The translations under genes were made by a program, and so were the position numbers. Of a stretch of 64,000 nt of DNA, positions 62,825-64,000 are shown one piece after another. The notes beneath the pieces were generated by a model, which was given only the letters and a program-made list of their open reading frames with translations, was not told the DNA's origin and did no database searches. The stretch comes from Brachyspira hampsonii (GTDB taxonomy: Bacteria; Spirochaetota; Brachyspiria; Brachyspirales; Brachyspiraceae). How positions within the stretch are numbered: the first letter of the stretch is position 1; the number at the start of each line of letters is the position of its first letter. The DNA is taken from positions 186,001 to 250,000 of the forward strand of contig NZ_MDCO01000012.1 in assembly GCF_001746205.1 (NCBI RefSeq). The letters are read 5' to 3'.

Positions 62825-63754
62825 TTAATTATTAGAATGAGGGTGAAATTTATTATATACCTCAAATAACCTTGAATTTGTAACATGAGTATATCGCTGA
62901 GTTGTAGCTATAGTTTCATGCCCTAATAATTCCTGAACTCCTCTTATTTCAGCATCGTTGTTAAGCAAATGAGTAGCGAATGTATGCCTTAATGTATGAG
63001 GAGAAAAATCTATAGATATATTTGAATTTCGTATTAAACGCTTCATAGATGTTCTTATACTTCTGTCGCTTATTGGTTTTCCGAATCTATTTATAAATAA
63101 ATAGTCATTATTTTCAGAATATTCTTTTTGAATTATTCTTCTTTTTTCCATGTATATATCCCAATTTTCATATACAATAGGCAGTATAGGTATGTCTCTT
63201 ACCTTTGAACCTTTACCGCATATTCTTAATGTTTCAGAACCTTTTTTTATCATGCTTAGTTTTAATGAAGCAAGTTCTGATACTCTTAATCCTATGGCAT
63301 ACATAAACAGAGCCATCATTTTATCTCTAATGAGTGTGAAGTCTCCTTCATCATCTATGGCTAATATATTGTCTATATCTTCTATAGATAAAAATTTGGC
63401 TATATGTTCTTCCCTTTTCGGACTTTTCATATCTACTATTCTATTTTTATCTGAGTAGCCGTTTCTTATTAAATATTTATAGAATTTTTTTATTGATGAT
63501 AAATGTCTTGACATAGTAGAATTGGTTAAAGATTTTCCTTTTAAAAAAGTTAAATAATCCCTTACTGTATAATGATTAGCTTCATCTAATGAGATATTTT
63601 TACTATGCAGAAATTGGAAATACTCTTTTAAATCTTTATTATAACTATTAATAGTATGAGCTGCAAAATTTAATGTTTGCAAATAATCACTGAATTCTTC
63701 TAATAAAATATATATCTTATCATCATTGAAAACATAATCATTTTTCATATTCAT
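62825..63754 (-). CDS. Tyrosine recombinase, XerC/XerD type
   Basis: The 309-residue protein has an N-terminal SAM-like domain (about 10-100) and a catalytic domain with the full pentad: Arg in YAIGLRVSELASL, Lys in CGKGSKVRD, HxxR in SPHTLRHTFATH, His in ELLGHETIATTQ and the nucleophile Tyr in QRYTHV. The length and TLRHTFATHLL segment fit housekeeping Xer proteins that resolve chromosome dimers at dif; assignment to XerC or XerD is not possible. No integrated element or att repeats are near. AGGA precedes the ATG. Confidence 0.92.
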   Translation of the reverse strand: MNMKNDYVFNDDKIYILLEEFSDYLQTLNFAAHTINSYNKDLKEYFQFLHSKNISLDEANHYTVRDYLTFLKGKSLTNSTMSRHLSSIKKFYKYLIRNGYSDKNRIVDMKSPKREEHIAKFLSIEDIDNILAIDDEGDFTLIRDKMMALFMYAIGLRVSELASLKLSMIKKGSETLRICGKGSKVRDIPILPIVYENWDIYMEKRRIIQKEYSENNDYLFINRFGKPISDRSIRTSMKRLIRNSNISIDFSPHTLRHTFATHLLNNDAEIRGVQELLGHETIATTQRYTHVTNSRLFEVYNKFHPHSNN

Positions 63755-63903
63755 AATAAAATCCTATAAAAATATATCTTTTAAATTATTATCGAAAGTT
63801 TAAATTATAAATTTATGAAGTATGTTAACTTGATATAAAAAATTAATTAAATTTTATTGCTTATTTATACCATATACTAGTATAGCTTTCTTGTTATATA
63901 AAT

Positions 63904-63969
63904 ATGCTGTCGTATGAGAATATCAAAGTGGGACTTGATGAGCTTTGGGTGTCTAGTCTAAGCAATTAA
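63904..63969 (+). other. Short open frame of uncertain status near the right edge
   Basis: ATG at 63904 opens a 21-codon frame reading MLSYENIKVGLDELWVSSLSN with natural-looking codon use. No Shine-Dalgarno is visible and the product is very short. It may be the remnant of a gene or chance. 63755-63903, upstream of the recombinase on its strand, presumably holds that gene's promoter, but no confident boxes were found. Confidence 0.25.
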
Positions 63970-64000
63970 TAAATAAAATTAGTTTTTAAACGAGCCTATT

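Noticed and set aside
62825-63754. Recombinase as a marker of a prophage or genomic island
   Set aside because: It has housekeeping Xer length and motifs, and no phage genes, tRNA target or direct repeats were found near it.

Overview
The window is AT-rich, single-chromosome-like bacterial DNA. It most likely comes from an intestinal spirochaete of the genus Brachyspira (inference). The grounds are the very low G+C, many exported proteins with relaxed spirochaete lipoboxes, several beta-barrel-like surface proteins in paralogous sets, ankyrin-repeat proteins, and mostly anaerobe-type metabolism. The species cannot be named from the sequence. No rRNA, tRNA, CRISPR array, IS element or prophage was seen. 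Promoters are sigma-70-like: TTGACT or TTGACA, a 16-17 nt spacer, then TATAAT or TATACT. Intrinsic terminators are frequent.

Layout. 1-13 kb: an FAD oxidoreductase, two DUF2147 proteins flanking an envelope protein, two transporters, a HAD phosphatase, a lipoprotein coupled to a multi-span membrane protein, two tandem paralogous barrel-like proteins and aldose epimerase. 13.5-20 kb: a YjbQ-like protein, a Nim-type flavin-binding protein fused into an operon with tldD/tldE, then an NtrB/NtrC-type two-component pair. 20-23 kb: a PTS island with EIIA, EIICB and a soluble protein made of four tandem EIIB domains. 23.5-28 kb: dus, a GAF-PP2C phosphatase and a lipoprotein. 28-33 kb: a minus-strand redox or electrophile-stress island (MerR regulator, cyclophilin-like lipoprotein, two aldo/keto reductases, flavodoxin, cupin). 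It has two 19-bp-spacer MerR promoters and two arrays of hairpin-forming intergenic repeats.

33.1-42.7 kb is the standout region: eleven collinear genes with the gene content of an aryl-polyene-type (type II polyketide/fatty-acid-like) pathway. They encode KS partner, ACP, AMP ligase, two hotdog dehydratases, acyltransferase, thioesterase, LolA-like carrier, MMPL exporter, KS and ketoreductase. No ammonia-lyase, methyltransferase or glycosyltransferase is present, so the starter and final product are open. 42.7-53.4 kb: ankyrin proteins, heptose/LOS genes (gmhA, a heptosyltransferase), a substrate-binding protein behind a dyad operator, an MBL hydrolase, a third barrel paralogue, mgtE, a DMT transporter and pta. 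53.4-64 kb: a CBS-GGDEF diguanylate cyclase, the ftsW-murG-murC-murB-like cluster (the MurB-like protein lacks catalytic residues), an HD-GYP-like protein with a lipoprotein gene broken at a (TA)6 tract, a YheO-like regulator and a Xer-type recombinase.

How genes work together: the polyene-like cluster is a complete build-and-export line. EIIA is needed by the domains of EIICB and could phosphorylate the tetra-EIIB protein. The MerR regulator probably controls its own gene and the exported reductase. c-di-GMP turnover is represented by the GGDEF and HD proteins.
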